DNA from: Parundibacterium terreum
GTDB taxonomy: Bacteria; Pseudomonadota; Gammaproteobacteria; Burkholderiales; Burkholderiaceae_D
Direction of reading: 5' to 3'
Assembly: GCF_014636315.1 (NCBI RefSeq)
Contig: NZ_BMED01000002.1
Span: forward strand, 1,116,001 to 1,180,000
Length of the DNA: 64,000 bases
The notes below the pieces were generated by a model, which did no database searches, had not been told where the DNA came from, and saw only the letters and a list, made by a program, of their open reading frames with translations. The first letter of the stretch is position 1. The number at the start of each line of letters is the position of its first letter. A program made the translations under genes and the position numbers. This document shows, in pieces, positions 8,374 through 18,643 of this stretch.

Positions 8374-8392
8374 GATAAATGGAACGATTATC
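8374..8392. promoter_or_regulatory. Fur-like box between the solo binding protein and bfr
   Basis: GATAAATGGAACGATTATC agrees with the E. coli Fur consensus at 13 of 19 positions, with perfect outer arms GATAA and TTATC. It lies 222 bases upstream of the binding-protein start (minus) and 232 upstream of bfr (plus). It may control either gene or an unannotated transcript. The 8393-8623 leader of bfr has no other gene that I can support. Confidence 0.5.
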
Positions 8393-8623
8393 AATAGCGT
8401 TTTCATGTAGTTTTGTCAATATATTTTCTGTAAAACGTATTTTTAGGGACACATCTGTACTATCATGATCTCGAAGGCAGATTGCAATACAAATCGCCGC
8501 CACACAAGACATACGCAGCAAGCCAGAACCAGCCATTGCGCCAGCCACAGTGCTCGCATCATGTGCAGCTTCGCCAGCTCACAAGTCAATATTCAACGAA
8601 TTAACAAAGAACAAGAGGATCCC

Positions 8624-9100
8624 ATGAAAGGTGACGTCAAAGTTATCAAGCTACTCAACGCTCAACTGACCAACGAATTGAGCGCGATCAACCAGTATTT
8701 TTTGCATGCACGCATGTACAAGCACTGGGGATTTGAAAAGATCGCCAAGAAAGAATACGAAGAATCAATAGGTGAGATGAAACATGCCGACAAGATTATC
8801 AATCGTATTCTGATGCTGGATGGCCTGCCTAATCTGCAAGCGCTGCACAAGCTGATGATAGGGGAAGATACTTCAGAGATGCTGCAATGCGACCTGAAGC
8901 TGGAAACCGCCGCGCACAAGACAGTGACTGAAGGCATCGCCACCTGCGAAGCGGTAGGCGACTATGTGTCTCGTGAAATCTTCCGCGAAATCCTGGATGA
9001 CACGGAAGAGCATATCGACTGGCTGGAAACCCAATTGGACCTGATAGAAAAAGTGGGCTTGCCCAACTACCTGCAGTCGCAAATGGCCGACGAGGAATAA
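8624..9100 (+). CDS. bfr: Bacterioferritin
   Basis: 158 residues, the standard length. Forms a 24-subunit haem-containing shell that oxidises Fe(II) and stores ferric mineral. Ferroxidase ligands E18, E51 and H54 are visible, with later ones in [11 protein letters not shown] and T-E-E-H-I-D-W. The haem ligand M52 lies in G-E-M-K-H-A-D. Start chosen at the ATG with AGAGGA 5 bases upstream. The open frame extends 53 codons further up, but that part has no bacterioferritin similarity. Works with Bfd (5067-5288). A terminator follows. Confidence 0.96.
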   Translation: MKGDVKVIKLLNAQLTNELSAINQYFLHARMYKHWGFEKIAKKEYEESIGEMKHADKIINRILMLDGLPNLQALHKLMIGEDTSEMLQCDLKLETAAHKTVTEGIATCEAVGDYVSREIFREILDDTEEHIDWLETQLDLIEKVGLPNYLQSQMADEE

Positions 9101-9137
9101 GCGGAGCTTTCGCCGTCAGGCGAACCTGCAGCAAAGA

Positions 9138-9163
9138 AAAAAGGACGCGAGAGCGTCCTTTTT
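9138..9163. terminator. Bidirectional terminator between bfr and gst
   Basis: An 11-bp stem (9138-9148 with 9153-9163) with a GAGA loop, A-rich on the left arm and T-rich on the right. It serves the convergent genes bfr and gst. Confidence 0.88.
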
Positions 9164-9183
9164 AGCTTCTACCGCCGCCGATA

Positions 9184-9792
9184 TTATTCCGGCACGGTAT
9201 CCTTGAAAGATGGCCGCTCAGACAATTTGTCGAACAGCTTCGCCAGGTTAGGGTAATCCGTGCGCCAATCGATCTCGGGGAAGCGGAAGGCCAGCCAGCC
9301 CAGTGCACAGGCAACGCTGATATCTGCCAGCGTCAGGTGGTTGCCGGTACAAAACGGCGATTCGCCCAGGCTTTCCGACATGGACTTCAAACTGGCGCTT
9401 ACTTTGGACATCTGGCGCGCAATCCAGGCATCACTTTGCTGCGCCTCGGCGCGCTGTGTCTTTTCCAGCCTGACCAGGATCGCGGCATCCATGATGCCGT
9501 CTGCCAGCGCTTCCCAGCATTTGACTTCCGCCCGTTCACGACCATTGGCCGGAATCAGCTTGCCGACCGGCGTCAGGGTATCCAGATATTCAACGATGAC
9601 GCGGGAATCGTACATCACCAGGCCATCTTCCATCAGCAGACAGGGTACCTTACCGAGGGGGTTGGACTCTTGTATCGTGGTTTCAGGTGCCCAGACGTTT
9701 TCCAGTATCAGGGCGTAATCCAGCTTCTTTTCCGCCATGACGATGCGGACTTTTCTTACGTAGGGGCTTGCGAGGGAACCAATCAGTTTCAT
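9184..9792 (-). CDS. Glutathione S-transferase family protein (YibF-like)
   Basis: 202 residues from ATG 9792; an in-frame GTG two codons earlier is less likely. The N-terminal thioredoxin-fold domain (about 1-80) has G-S-x-x-S-P-Y-V-R-K-V-R, N-P-L-G-K-V-P-C-L and the glutathione-binding D-S-R-V-I-V-E-Y. The helical C-terminal domain has the N-capping motif L-T-L-A-D-I-S-V-A-C-A-L-G-W-L. The pattern recalls E. coli YibF, whose natural substrate is unknown. It faces away from purB, with a short shared upstream region. Confidence 0.88.
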   Translation of the reverse strand: MKLIGSLASPYVRKVRIVMAEKKLDYALILENVWAPETTIQESNPLGKVPCLLMEDGLVMYDSRVIVEYLDTLTPVGKLIPANGRERAEVKCWEALADGIMDAAILVRLEKTQRAEAQQSDAWIARQMSKVSASLKSMSESLGESPFCTGNHLTLADISVACALGWLAFRFPEIDWRTDYPNLAKLFDKLSERPSFKDTVPE

Positions 9793-9855
9793 AGGCACTT
9801 TGAGAAAATATTAGCTCAAATTATAGCATTGCCTCCCCCCTCTCCCTCTTTCTGA

Positions 9856-11418
<1,563 letters not shown>

Positions 11419-11510
11419 CACCTAGATAAAGATGATGGTGGCGCACAGGCGCTGCCCTCATTTCAAGCCGCTTCATGCGTTTGATATGGTGTGATCCGGT
11501 TTAATATCAG

Positions 11511-11564
11511 AAATTCAAGTTTACAGGCCTTTTTGCGACCGGCCTGCACGCTTGAATTTTTTTT
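11511..11564 (+). terminator. Terminator after purB, just upstream of the cytochrome b561 promoter region
   Basis: Outer stem 11511-11519 with 11551-11559 and inner stem 11524-11529 with 11541-11546, separated by a symmetric 4-base internal loop. It ends in a run of T residues to 11564. Confidence 0.8.
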
Positions 11565-11570
11565 GGTAGA

Positions 11571-11607
11571 ATTAGTTCGAATTCAGACTAATCCAATCCG
11601 AACTAAT
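11571..11607. promoter_or_regulatory. Inverted-repeat operator candidate before cytochrome b561
   Basis: ATTAGTTCG (11571-11579) and CGAACTAAT (11599-11607) form a perfect 9-bp inverted repeat. A third hexamer ACTAAT lies at 11587-11592, giving three copies of one half-site. It ends 15 bases before the GTG start and overlaps the ribosome-site region. A MarR-type gene lies at 13627, but no link between them is shown. Confidence 0.4.
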
Positions 11608-11622
11608 GAGGAGGGTGTAATA

Positions 11623-12168
11623 GTGCAAACAGCAACACGCTATACCAATACGGCAATATTGCTGCACTGGCTGGTGGCCATCCTGATCATATCCGGCTTT
11701 TGCCTCGGTGTGACCATGGTGAACATTCCTGGCCTGACCCCGACCAAGCTCAAATATTTTTCCTGGCACAAGTGGATAGGCGTCACCGTGCTGGCACTGG
11801 CCTGCCTACGCCTGCTGTGGCGCCTGACCCATGCCGCTCCGCCGCATCCGGCCGGCATGTCGGACTGGAATATCAAACTGGCCAGCATCATGCACGGTTT
11901 ATTGTACCTGCTTATTTTTGCGGTGCCGGTCTCCGGTTATTTCTACAGCCTGGCAGCCGGCGTGCCGGTGGTGTATCTTGGATTGTTCCCGCTGCCGGTC
12001 CTGATTGACCCCAATCCGGAATGGAAGCCTGTTTTAAAAGCAGTCCACTACTGGCTGAACGTGACACTGCTGGCCTCGGTCATCCTGCATGTACTGGGCG
12101 CCCTGAAGCATCATTTTATCGACCAGGATGGCATCTTCAAACGCATGATGCCTGGTAAGCAAACCTAA
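11623..12168 (+). CDS. Cytochrome b561-family membrane protein
   Basis: 181 residues from a GTG start. GAGGAGG ends 8 bases before it, and the stretch upstream is non-coding in character. Four membrane helices with haem-ligand histidines are visible in L-L-H-W-L-V-A (about 16-22), S-W-H-K-W (about 47), I-M-H-G-L-L-Y-L-L and H-Y-W-L-N-V-T-L-L-A-S-V-I-L-H. Proteins of this family (CybB-like) carry electrons from quinol across the inner membrane. They often stand directly before yceI genes, as here (19-base gap), suggesting a shared role in a periplasmic redox or isoprenoid-quinone-related process. Confidence 0.9.
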   Translation: MQTATRYTNTAILLHWLVAILIISGFCLGVTMVNIPGLTPTKLKYFSWHKWIGVTVLALACLRLLWRLTHAAPPHPAGMSDWNIKLASIMHGLLYLLIFAVPVSGYFYSLAAGVPVVYLGLFPLPVLIDPNPEWKPVLKAVHYWLNVTLLASVILHVLGALKHHFIDQDGIFKRMMPGKQT

Positions 12169-12187
12169 ACCTAACGAAGGATATTTC

Positions 12188-12775
12188 ATGCAATCACTTT
12201 CCTCGCTTTCCCTGCGTTCCAATGTGCGCCTGCAAATCGGTGCTGCAATCATGGCTGCCTGCGTCGCTGTCCCTGCACTGGCGGCTGCACTCAAGGTAGA
12301 CCCCGCCAAGAGCACGGTAGGCATCGTCTTCAAGCAATTGAACGTGCCGGTCGATGCGAAGTTCAAGAAGTTTACTGCCGCCATCGATTACGATGCAGCC
12401 AAGCCTGAAGCGTCCAAAGCGACCGTCGATATCGACGTTTCCAGCTTCGACCTGGGCGATCCTGAATACAACAAGGAAGTGGCAAAGAAAGAATGGTTCA
12501 ATGCCGCGCAATTTCCTAAAGCCAGTTTCGTTTCCACCAGCATGAAAGCCGGCGCCAACGGCAAGCTGGACGTCAGCGGAAAATTGACCATCAAAGGAAA
12601 AACCGTCGATGCAAGCTTTCCTTTGACGGTGAAGAAAGAAGGCAGCAACCAGGTATTTGAAGGCAGCCTGCCTATCAAGCGCCTGACATTCAATATCGGC
12701 GAAGGCGAGTGGAAAGACACCAGCATGGTCGCCGATGAAGTCGTCATCAAGTTTCACGTAGTAGCAGCTCAATAA
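12188..12775 (+). CDS. YceI-family periplasmic protein (first copy)
   Basis: 195 residues with a signal peptide (cleavage near A-L-A-A, about residue 36). The mature protein is a lipocalin-like beta-barrel of the YceI family: V-D-P-A-K-S-T-V-G-I-V-F, D-I-D-V-S-S-F-D-L-G-D, K-E-W-F-N-A-A-Q-F-P-K-A-S-F-V-S and a C-terminal strand G-E-W-K-D-T-S-M-V-A-D. YceI proteins bind polyprenoid (isoprenoid quinone-like) molecules. In this copy the second strand has K-Q-L-N-V-P-V instead of the usual H-x-G. It is probably co-transcribed with the cytochrome b561 gene and the second yceI gene 72 bases later. Confidence 0.9.
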   Translation: MQSLSSLSLRSNVRLQIGAAIMAACVAVPALAAALKVDPAKSTVGIVFKQLNVPVDAKFKKFTAAIDYDAAKPEASKATVDIDVSSFDLGDPEYNKEVAKKEWFNAAQFPKASFVSTSMKAGANGKLDVSGKLTIKGKTVDASFPLTVKKEGSNQVFEGSLPIKRLTFNIGEGEWKDTSMVADEVVIKFHVVAAQ

Positions 12776-12847
12776 TTGCGAGCCGCCGGCTCACAATTAA
12801 TCATCACCCTTAAGCAGTTTTAATAATTCATACCTAGGAGTTTCACA

Positions 12848-13414
12848 ATGAAGTTACAGCAATTTATCGCAGCAGCACTGGTTCTGAGCGCTTCCCACGC
12901 TTTCGCCGACACTTACAATATCGACCCTAACCACACCTACCCAAGCTTTGAAGCTGACCACATGGGCATCTCCGTATGGCGCGGCAAGTTTGACAAAACA
13001 ACAGGCGTGATCAATCTGGACAAAGCCAAGAAAACAGGCACTGTCGATATCACTATCGATACAACATCCCTGGATTTCGGTCATGCAAAAATGAGTGAGC
13101 ATGCAAAATCCAAAGACATGTTCAACGTAGAGCAATTCCCTACAGCGACATACAAAGGCACATCAATCAAGTTTGAAGGCGACACACCAGTTGCTGTAGA
13201 AGGCAACCTGACTTTGCTGGGCGTCACCAAACCTGTCACACTGACTATCAACAAATTCAAATGCATCCAGCATCCAATGTTGAAACGTGAAGTGTGCGGC
13301 GCCGATGCAACAGCGCAATTCAAGCGTACTGATTTCGGCCTGAACTACGGCACGCCTTTCTTCGCACCAGAAGTAAAACTGGCTATCCAGGTAGAAGCTT
13401 TGAAGGCTGACTAA
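12848..13414 (+). CDS. yceI: YceI-family periplasmic protein (second copy)
   Basis: 188 residues, signal peptide cut near S-H-A-F-A (about residue 21). A closer match to canonical YceI than the first copy: [32 protein letters not shown] and C-terminal D-F-G-L-N-Y-G. Binds an isoprenoid ligand in the periplasm in characterised relatives; the physiological role is unsettled. An AGGAG site precedes the start. Codon use is T/A-richer at third positions than its neighbour, in the style of highly expressed genes such as ahpC here. Confidence 0.93.
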   Translation: MKLQQFIAAALVLSASHAFADTYNIDPNHTYPSFEADHMGISVWRGKFDKTTGVINLDKAKKTGTVDITIDTTSLDFGHAKMSEHAKSKDMFNVEQFPTATYKGTSIKFEGDTPVAVEGNLTLLGVTKPVTLTINKFKCIQHPMLKREVCGADATAQFKRTDFGLNYGTPFFAPEVKLAIQVEALKAD

Positions 13415-13432
13415 TCTGGCCTTATAATCTGC

Positions 13433-13509
13433 GCCGTTGCCCTTACCGGCAACGGCCGGATTTTAGAGCGCATCCCATCCATGTCGATCGATATGAATGG
13501 GATACGCTC
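13433..13509 (+). terminator. Two stem-loops after the second yceI gene
   Basis: First hairpin: GCCGTTGCC with GGCAACGGC (13433-13456), followed by a short T run. Second: 13466-13478 with 13497-13509, 13 bases with one mismatch and an 18-base loop. The first is a plausible terminator of the b561-yceI-yceI unit. The remainder up to marR shows nothing clear. Confidence 0.55.
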
Positions 13510-13626
13510 CAGCAAGGATGCTGCAAAATTAGTCTGCCCCGTACCGGTACCCGGGCTCATCTTGCAACAGCTTTTTTCATAGCCGTCAGGTATATATGAA
13601 GCATCTTACACACTGCGTCGCTTATC

Positions 13627-14061
13627 ATGGGTGAACGCTATCTACGTAGCATACGGTTATTGGCCGAATGCATGCAGTCCTTCGAAAAGTCTTCCGCGCA
13701 AAATGTGCGGCAACTGGGCTTTACCCATTCACAGTTCGATATTATTGCCACGCTGGGCAATACGCCCGGCATGACTTGCAAGGATCTCGGTGACAAAACC
13801 TTGATCACCAAAGGCACGCTGACCGGCGTACTCGACAGGCTGGAACAAAAAGGCTTGATAGAAAGAGAACGCGGATGCGATGACAGGCGTCAGTTGTTTG
13901 TCAAACTGAGCGCCGAGGGAGATGCAGTATTCAAGGAAATCTTCCCGCAAGTCGTCAGCAAGGGCAAGCAGCGTTTTGATGACTACACCGATGCCGATTA
14001 TGACTCGCTGGAACGCGAATTGCTGAAACTGAGAGAGCGGCTGCTGCGGGTTGTAGACTAA
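13627..14061 (+). CDS. MarR-family transcriptional regulator
   Basis: 144 residues. Winged-helix core about 28-100: F-T-H-S-Q-F-D-I-I-A-T-L, then L-G-D-K-T-L-I-T-K-G-T-L-T-G-V-L-D-R-L-E-Q-K-G-L-I-E-R, and the wing D-D-R-R-Q-L-F-V-K-L. This is a strong MarR signature with D-x-R-x. MarR proteins bind palindromic operators as dimers and respond to phenolics, oxidants or lipids. It faces an RND pump operon transcribed toward it, so a control link to either neighbour is possible but not shown. Confidence 0.92.
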   Translation: MGERYLRSIRLLAECMQSFEKSSAQNVRQLGFTHSQFDIIATLGNTPGMTCKDLGDKTLITKGTLTGVLDRLEQKGLIERERGCDDRRQLFVKLSAEGDAVFKEIFPQVVSKGKQRFDDYTDADYDSLERELLKLRERLLRVVD

Positions 14062-14103
14062 CTCACCGGTAGTTCACTTAGCTCCCACACCATCGACAAG
14101 CCA

Positions 14104-14135
14104 ATGAGAGTTCAAGCGCCTGCTTGAACTCTCAT
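14104..14135. terminator. Bidirectional terminator between marR and the RND pump
   Basis: A perfect 14-bp stem (14104-14117 with 14122-14135) with a GCCT loop between two convergent genes. No long T-tract in either direction. Confidence 0.7.
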
Positions 14136-14149
14136 GGCCGAAGCAATTT

Positions 14150-17100
14150 TTAAACTGCTTCTTTGGTGATCGGACCGGTACCGCTGAAGCGGTCCAGCGC
14201 CAGGTAGATAACCGGCGTGATGAACAAGGTAATCGCCTGTGAAAAGATCAGGCCGCCGACCACCGCAAGACCCAGCGGCTGGCGCAATTCAGCACCGGCA
14301 CCCAAGCCGAAAGCGATAGGCAATGCGCCAACCAGCGCAGCCAGTGTCGTCATCATGATAGGACGGAAACGCTGGATACAGGCTTCGCGTATCGCTTCCG
14401 CCGGCGTCATGCCGTGATTCCTTTGCACGTCCAGCGCAAAGTCGATCATCATGATCGCATTCTTTTTCACGATACCGATCAGCAGCAGGATACCGATCAT
14501 CGCAATCAGCGTCAGATCCTGGTGGAACAATTCCAGTGTCAGCAAGGCGCCCACTGCGGCAGAAGGCAAGCCGGCCAGGATCGTGATCGGGTGAATATAG
14601 CTTTCATACAAGACACCCAGCAATACATAGATCACCAGCAAGGCGGCTACGATCAGCACAATCTGTCCGGACTGGGAGTTCTTGAACACCGCCGCATCGC
14701 CACCGTAGGACGTGATGATGGAAACCGGCAGGCGGATGTCCTGACTGAACTTGTCTATCTTGTTGGTCGCATCGCCCAGCGCATAGCCGGGAGTCAGGTT
14801 GAAGGAAATCGTCACCGCCTGCAACTGGCCCATGTGGTTGATCGATGTCGGCCCTACCGTACGCTTGACGGTGACAAAGCTGTTCAGAGGTATCAATGCA
14901 CCGGTGTTGCTGCGCACATAGATATTGTTCAGCGCGGCTTCGTCCTTCTTCGCATCCGGCGACACTTCCATGATGACCTGGTAGCTGTCCACATTGCTGT
15001 ACATCGTGGAAATCTGCCTTTCACCAAACGCGCTGTATAAGGCAGAGCGCACCGGGTTCATGCTGACGCCCAGCGAATTCGCCTTGTCCCTGTCGATATT
15101 CAGCGAGGCCTGCAAACCCTTCAGTTGCGAATCGCTGGTTACGTCCTTGAAGGCAGGATCATTCTTCATCTTCTCCTGCAGCTTCAGCGCCCAGTCATTC
15201 AGTTCTCCCGCTTCCACACTCTGCAAGATGTACTGGTACTGGCTCTTGGTCTGGCGGCCGCCCAGCTGCAAGTTTTGCGTAGGGCGCATATACACCGCAA
15301 TCCCCGGCAAATCGCGGAATTTGTTGCGCAAACCTTCGACCACCTGCTTCATAGGCTTGCGCTCATCGCGCGGCTTCAGGTTGACGAACATACGGCCGGT
15401 ATTCTGCGCATTGCTGCCGCCGCCGTTAAATGACGCTACCGACAGCACATTCGGGTCGTCACGCAAAATCTTGGCTGCCTTGTCTTGCAGGATGGACATG
15501 GCAGGGAAGGAGATGTCTTCCGATGCTTCCGTCGATACGTTCAATTGGCCGATATCTTCTTCCGGGAAAAAACCCTTGGGAATCACGGTGAACATGTACG
15601 CAGTCGCAATAAAAGTCAGCAGCGCCACCAACAGCACGATATTGCGATGGCGCAGGGCGAGGTCCAGCGCGCGGCCATAGCTGCGCAGGGAGGCATCAAA
15701 GGCGGACTCGAATATATGCAGCAGCACGGCCACCGGTTTTGGCGGCGCTTTCATGTCATGTTCGTTTTGCAGGAAGCGGCTGGCCAGCATAGGCACCAAT
15801 GTCAGCGCCACGAAAGCCGACGCAATAATCGCCAGGCTGACGATCACCGCAAACTCATGGAACAACTGGCCGATCACACCCGGCATGAAAAAGATGGGAA
15901 TGAACACCGCGATCAGCGAACTGGAAATCGAAATAATCGTGAAGCCCACTTCACGCGAACCCTGCAATGCAGCCTTGAACGGGTGCATGCCCTCTTCCAC
16001 GTGGCGCATGATGTTTTCCAGCATCACGATCGCATCGTCGACCACCAAGCCGACGGCCAGCGTCAGACCCAGCAAGGAAATGTTATCCAGCGTATAGCCG
16101 AAGCCCCACAGCAACGCAATCGCGCCGACCAGCGAGACCGGCAGCGACAGAGTCGGGATCACTGTCGCCACCATGCGGCGCAGGAACAGGAAGATCACAA
16201 CCACCACCAGGAACACGGTCAGCAGCAGGGTCAGGTTAACGTCGTGCAAGGCATCGCGGATAGAGACCGAGCGGTCATTCACCAGGTTAATCTTGACCGA
16301 GGCTGGCAACTGCGCGCGGAAGCCGGGCAAGGCGGCACGTATGGAATCCACGACCTTGACGGTGTTGGCATCGGTCTGGCGCAGGATGGCCAGCGTGATC
16401 GAGCTTTCGCCATTGAAGTTGGATGCGGTCTTTACAACCTCAAAACTGTCTTCCACCTTGGCGACATCGCGCAGGCGTACCGAGAGGCCATTCTTGTTGC
16501 TGACTATGGTGTCGGCAAACTCCGCCGCTGTCAGCATCTGCTTGTTGGCCAACAGCGTCAGCGTCTGCTTGTCGCCATCCAGCGTACCTACCGGCGTGTT
16601 GGCGTTGGCAGAACTGATCGCAGCGGACAATTCATCCAGCGACATATTCCTGTTCGCCAGCGCCTCGGGATTGACGCGTATGCGTACCGCATAGCGGCGA
16701 GCGCCAAAGATATTCACCTGGGCCACGCCATCCAGCGTGGACAGCGTCGGCGAAATCAGATGTTCGGCATAGCTGTTCAGGTCCGCCAGGTTCAGCGACG
16801 GCGAAGTCAGTGCCAGGATCAACACAGGGGCATCAGCCGGATTCACCTTGCGGTAAGACGGCGGCGTCGTCATTTCTATCGGCAGCGTACGCTGCGCCCT
16901 CAGCAGCGCCGCCTGCACGTCCACCGCAGCCGCATCGATATTGCGGTTCTGGTCGAATTCCAGCGTGACTGAAGTCGATCCCAGCGTATTGGTGGAGCTG
17001 ATGACGCTCAGGCCGGGGATCGTGGAGAATTGCTTTTCCAATTGCAAGGCAACCGACGTCGCCATGGTTTCCGGGCTGGCGCCGGGCAATACTGCACTGA

Positions 17101-17239
17101 CGTTAATGACCGGCGTGTTATAGCTGGGCAGCGCCGCAATGGGGATGTAGCGATAGGCGAGGATACCGGCGACAAGAATGGACAGATTCAGCAACACCGT
17201 CATCACAGGACGGCGGATAAACAGCTCCGACAAATTCAT
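14150..17239 (-). CDS. RND multidrug efflux transporter, inner-membrane pump (MdtC/AcrB-type)
   Basis: 1029 residues. A proton-driven trimeric pump that, with a membrane fusion protein and outer-membrane channel, exports drugs or other toxic compounds. The N-terminus F-I-R-R-P-V-M-T-V-L-L and A-L-P-S-Y-N-T-P begins the first membrane helix and porter domain. The proton-relay pair is in V-V-D-D-A-I-V-M-L-E-N (TM4) and the lysine in G-I-V-K-K-N-A-I-M-M-I-D-F (TM10). It most resembles the MdtB/MdtC branch. Its start overlaps the stop of the fusion-protein gene by 4 bases, so they are translationally coupled. No outer-membrane factor follows, so a shared TolC-like channel is likely. Confidence 0.95.
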   Translation of the reverse strand: MNLSELFIRRPVMTVLLNLSILVAGILAYRYIPIAALPSYNTPVINVSAVLPGASPETMATSVALQLEKQFSTIPGLSVISSTNTLGSTSVTLEFDQNRNIDAAAVDVQAALLRAQRTLPIEMTTPPSYRKVNPADAPVLILALTSPSLNLADLNSYAEHLISPTLSTLDGVAQVNIFGARRYAVRIRVNPEALANRNMSLDELSAAISSANANTPVGTLDGDKQTLTLLANKQMLTAAEFADTIVSNKNGLSVRLRDVAKVEDSFEVVKTASNFNGESSITLAILRQTDANTVKVVDSIRAALPGFRAQLPASVKINLVNDRSVSIRDALHDVNLTLLLTVFLVVVVIFLFLRRMVATVIPTLSLPVSLVGAIALLWGFGYTLDNISLLGLTLAVGLVVDDAIVMLENIMRHVEEGMHPFKAALQGSREVGFTIISISSSLIAVFIPIFFMPGVIGQLFHEFAVIVSLAIIASAFVALTLVPMLASRFLQNEHDMKAPPKPVAVLLHIFESAFDASLRSYGRALDLALRHRNIVLLVALLTFIATAYMFTVIPKGFFPEEDIGQLNVSTEASEDISFPAMSILQDKAAKILRDDPNVLSVASFNGGGSNAQNTGRMFVNLKPRDERKPMKQVVEGLRNKFRDLPGIAVYMRPTQNLQLGGRQTKSQYQYILQSVEAGELNDWALKLQEKMKNDPAFKDVTSDSQLKGLQASLNIDRDKANSLGVSMNPVRSALYSAFGERQISTMYSNVDSYQVIMEVSPDAKKDEAALNNIYVRSNTGALIPLNSFVTVKRTVGPTSINHMGQLQAVTISFNLTPGYALGDATNKIDKFSQDIRLPVSIITSYGGDAAVFKNSQSGQIVLIVAALLVIYVLLGVLYESYIHPITILAGLPSAAVGALLTLELFHQDLTLIAMIGILLLIGIVKKNAIMMIDFALDVQRNHGMTPAEAIREACIQRFRPIMMTTLAALVGALPIAFGLGAGAELRQPLGLAVVGGLIFSQAITLFITPVIYLALDRFSGTGPITKEAV

Positions 17240-18444
17240 GATGCACTCACGGCAGAGGCTGGCGCCATTTTAATGTCGTCGGCAATCGTCTTGTCGACTC
17301 CGCCGGCCTTAGCAGTCGGTTTGTCCGTTCTTTCGATGACGGAAACGCCGGGACGCAAATTCTGCTTACCTTCCAGCACCACCTTGACATCGGCTTCCAC
17401 GCCGGACACGACGGCATCCGGGCCTGATTGCTGCAATACTTTCACTACGCGCAAAGCAGCCTTGCCTTCTTTATCGACGATATACAGTGTGGTGTTCTTG
17501 GCATTGATGATCAATGCATCCTGCGGAACCACGATGGCATCCTTGATGGTCTGCACGCTCAGTTCCACATTAGCGTACGCACCCGGCCACAGCTTCAGTT
17601 CCTTGTTGTCAAACAGTGCCTTGGCCCTGATCGTGCCGGACGCGGCGTCCACAGTGTTATCAACAAAGGACAGATGCCCCTTGAACTGCGCCGTGCTGTC
17701 CGGCAGCTTGGCCAGCACGAAGCTGTCAGGCGTCTTCATGCTGTCCAGCGCATCCGGCAAATTCCGCTGCGGCAAAGTGAAAGTGACGGAGATAGGATCC
17801 ATCTGCGTGATGGTCACCAGCGGTGTTGCAGTACCTGGCTGCACCAGCGAACCCGGATACACGCTGATGATGCCGGTGCGGCCTGCAGCCTGCGCAGTGA
17901 TGCGGTCGTAGCTCAATGCCACCTTGGCCGCATTGACGGCGGCGCGATCGGAAGCGATCACTGCATTCTGCGCATCGTATTGGGCCTGGCTGGTATCAAC
18001 AACGCTTTGCGATACGAATTTTTTCGACAACAGATCCTTGCTGCGTTCCAGTTGGCGCTTGTAGTCGGTCTGGGTTGCCAGGTCTTTGTCCAGTTGCGCC
18101 TGCGCCTTGGCGACGTTGACTTCATCTGCGCGGCTGTCCAGCGAAAACAGCAGATCGCCGGCTTTGACAAACTGGCCTTCCTTGATATGCACCTTGGTGA
18201 TCGTGCTGGTCACCTGCGGGCGAACGTCAACAGTGCTGAGCGAGGTGACAACGCCGTTACCGGCCAGCTTCACAGGAAAATCCCTGCGCTGCACCGGAGC
18301 GGTCACTACACTGATCGCCTTGTTCGACTGTGCCGCCTGTCCTTTAGCGTTCTTTGCCTGCTGCGAGCTGCTCCATGCGTAATAAGCACCTGCTACCGCA
18401 CCCACTGCTATCAAGCTAACAACTATCGTCTTCAATCTGCTCAT
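17236..18444 (-). CDS. RND efflux membrane fusion protein (MdtA/AcrA-type)
   Basis: 402 residues. An N-terminal signal or anchor (about 6-26) with no lipobox cysteine, as in MdtA. Biotinyl-lipoyl halves V-R-P-Q-V-T-S-T-I-T-K-V-H-I-K-E-G-Q-F-V-K-A-G-D and I-S-V-Y-P-G-S-L-V-Q-P-G flank an alpha-helical hairpin (about 110-165). Beta-barrel and membrane-proximal domains follow. The C-terminal tail is longer than in E. coli MdtA and Ala/Lys-rich. First gene of the operon. The promoter must lie in the 200 bases before secF's terminator, where I see no certain operator. Confidence 0.93.
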   Translation of the reverse strand: MSRLKTIVVSLIAVGAVAGAYYAWSSSQQAKNAKGQAAQSNKAISVVTAPVQRRDFPVKLAGNGVVTSLSTVDVRPQVTSTITKVHIKEGQFVKAGDLLFSLDSRADEVNVAKAQAQLDKDLATQTDYKRQLERSKDLLSKKFVSQSVVDTSQAQYDAQNAVIASDRAAVNAAKVALSYDRITAQAAGRTGIISVYPGSLVQPGTATPLVTITQMDPISVTFTLPQRNLPDALDSMKTPDSFVLAKLPDSTAQFKGHLSFVDNTVDAASGTIRAKALFDNKELKLWPGAYANVELSVQTIKDAIVVPQDALIINAKNTTLYIVDKEGKAALRVVKVLQQSGPDAVVSGVEADVKVVLEGKQNLRPGVSVIERTDKPTAKAGGVDKTIADDIKMAPASAVSAS

Positions 18445-18601
18445 GCTGTATTTTGCCTCTGCGTACGCTAATAACTAACGTGCGTATCTGATACTTATTG
18501 GAAAGAAAAGTTCTGCGTAGCTTCAATTAAACATGTCTATTGTTAACAAGGACTTAATTGAATTGCAGCAAGTTTTGTTAACTTCTAATGCTATCAAAGA
18601 A

Positions 18602-18625
18602 AAAGCCAGCGAAGACGCTGGCTTT
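18602..18625 (-). terminator. Terminator after secF
   Basis: A 10-bp stem (18602-18611 with 18616-18625) with a 4-base loop. On the minus strand it is followed by TTTTCTTT. It ends the secDF transcript. Confidence 0.85.
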
Positions 18626-18643
18626 AATTTTTTATACTTTCCG

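Noticed and set aside
15485..16972. 495-codon open frame antisense to the RND pump gene
   Set aside because: Rich in Q, R and H with no recognisable domain. The opposite strand encodes a complete, conserved RND protein, so this is a codon-bias shadow.
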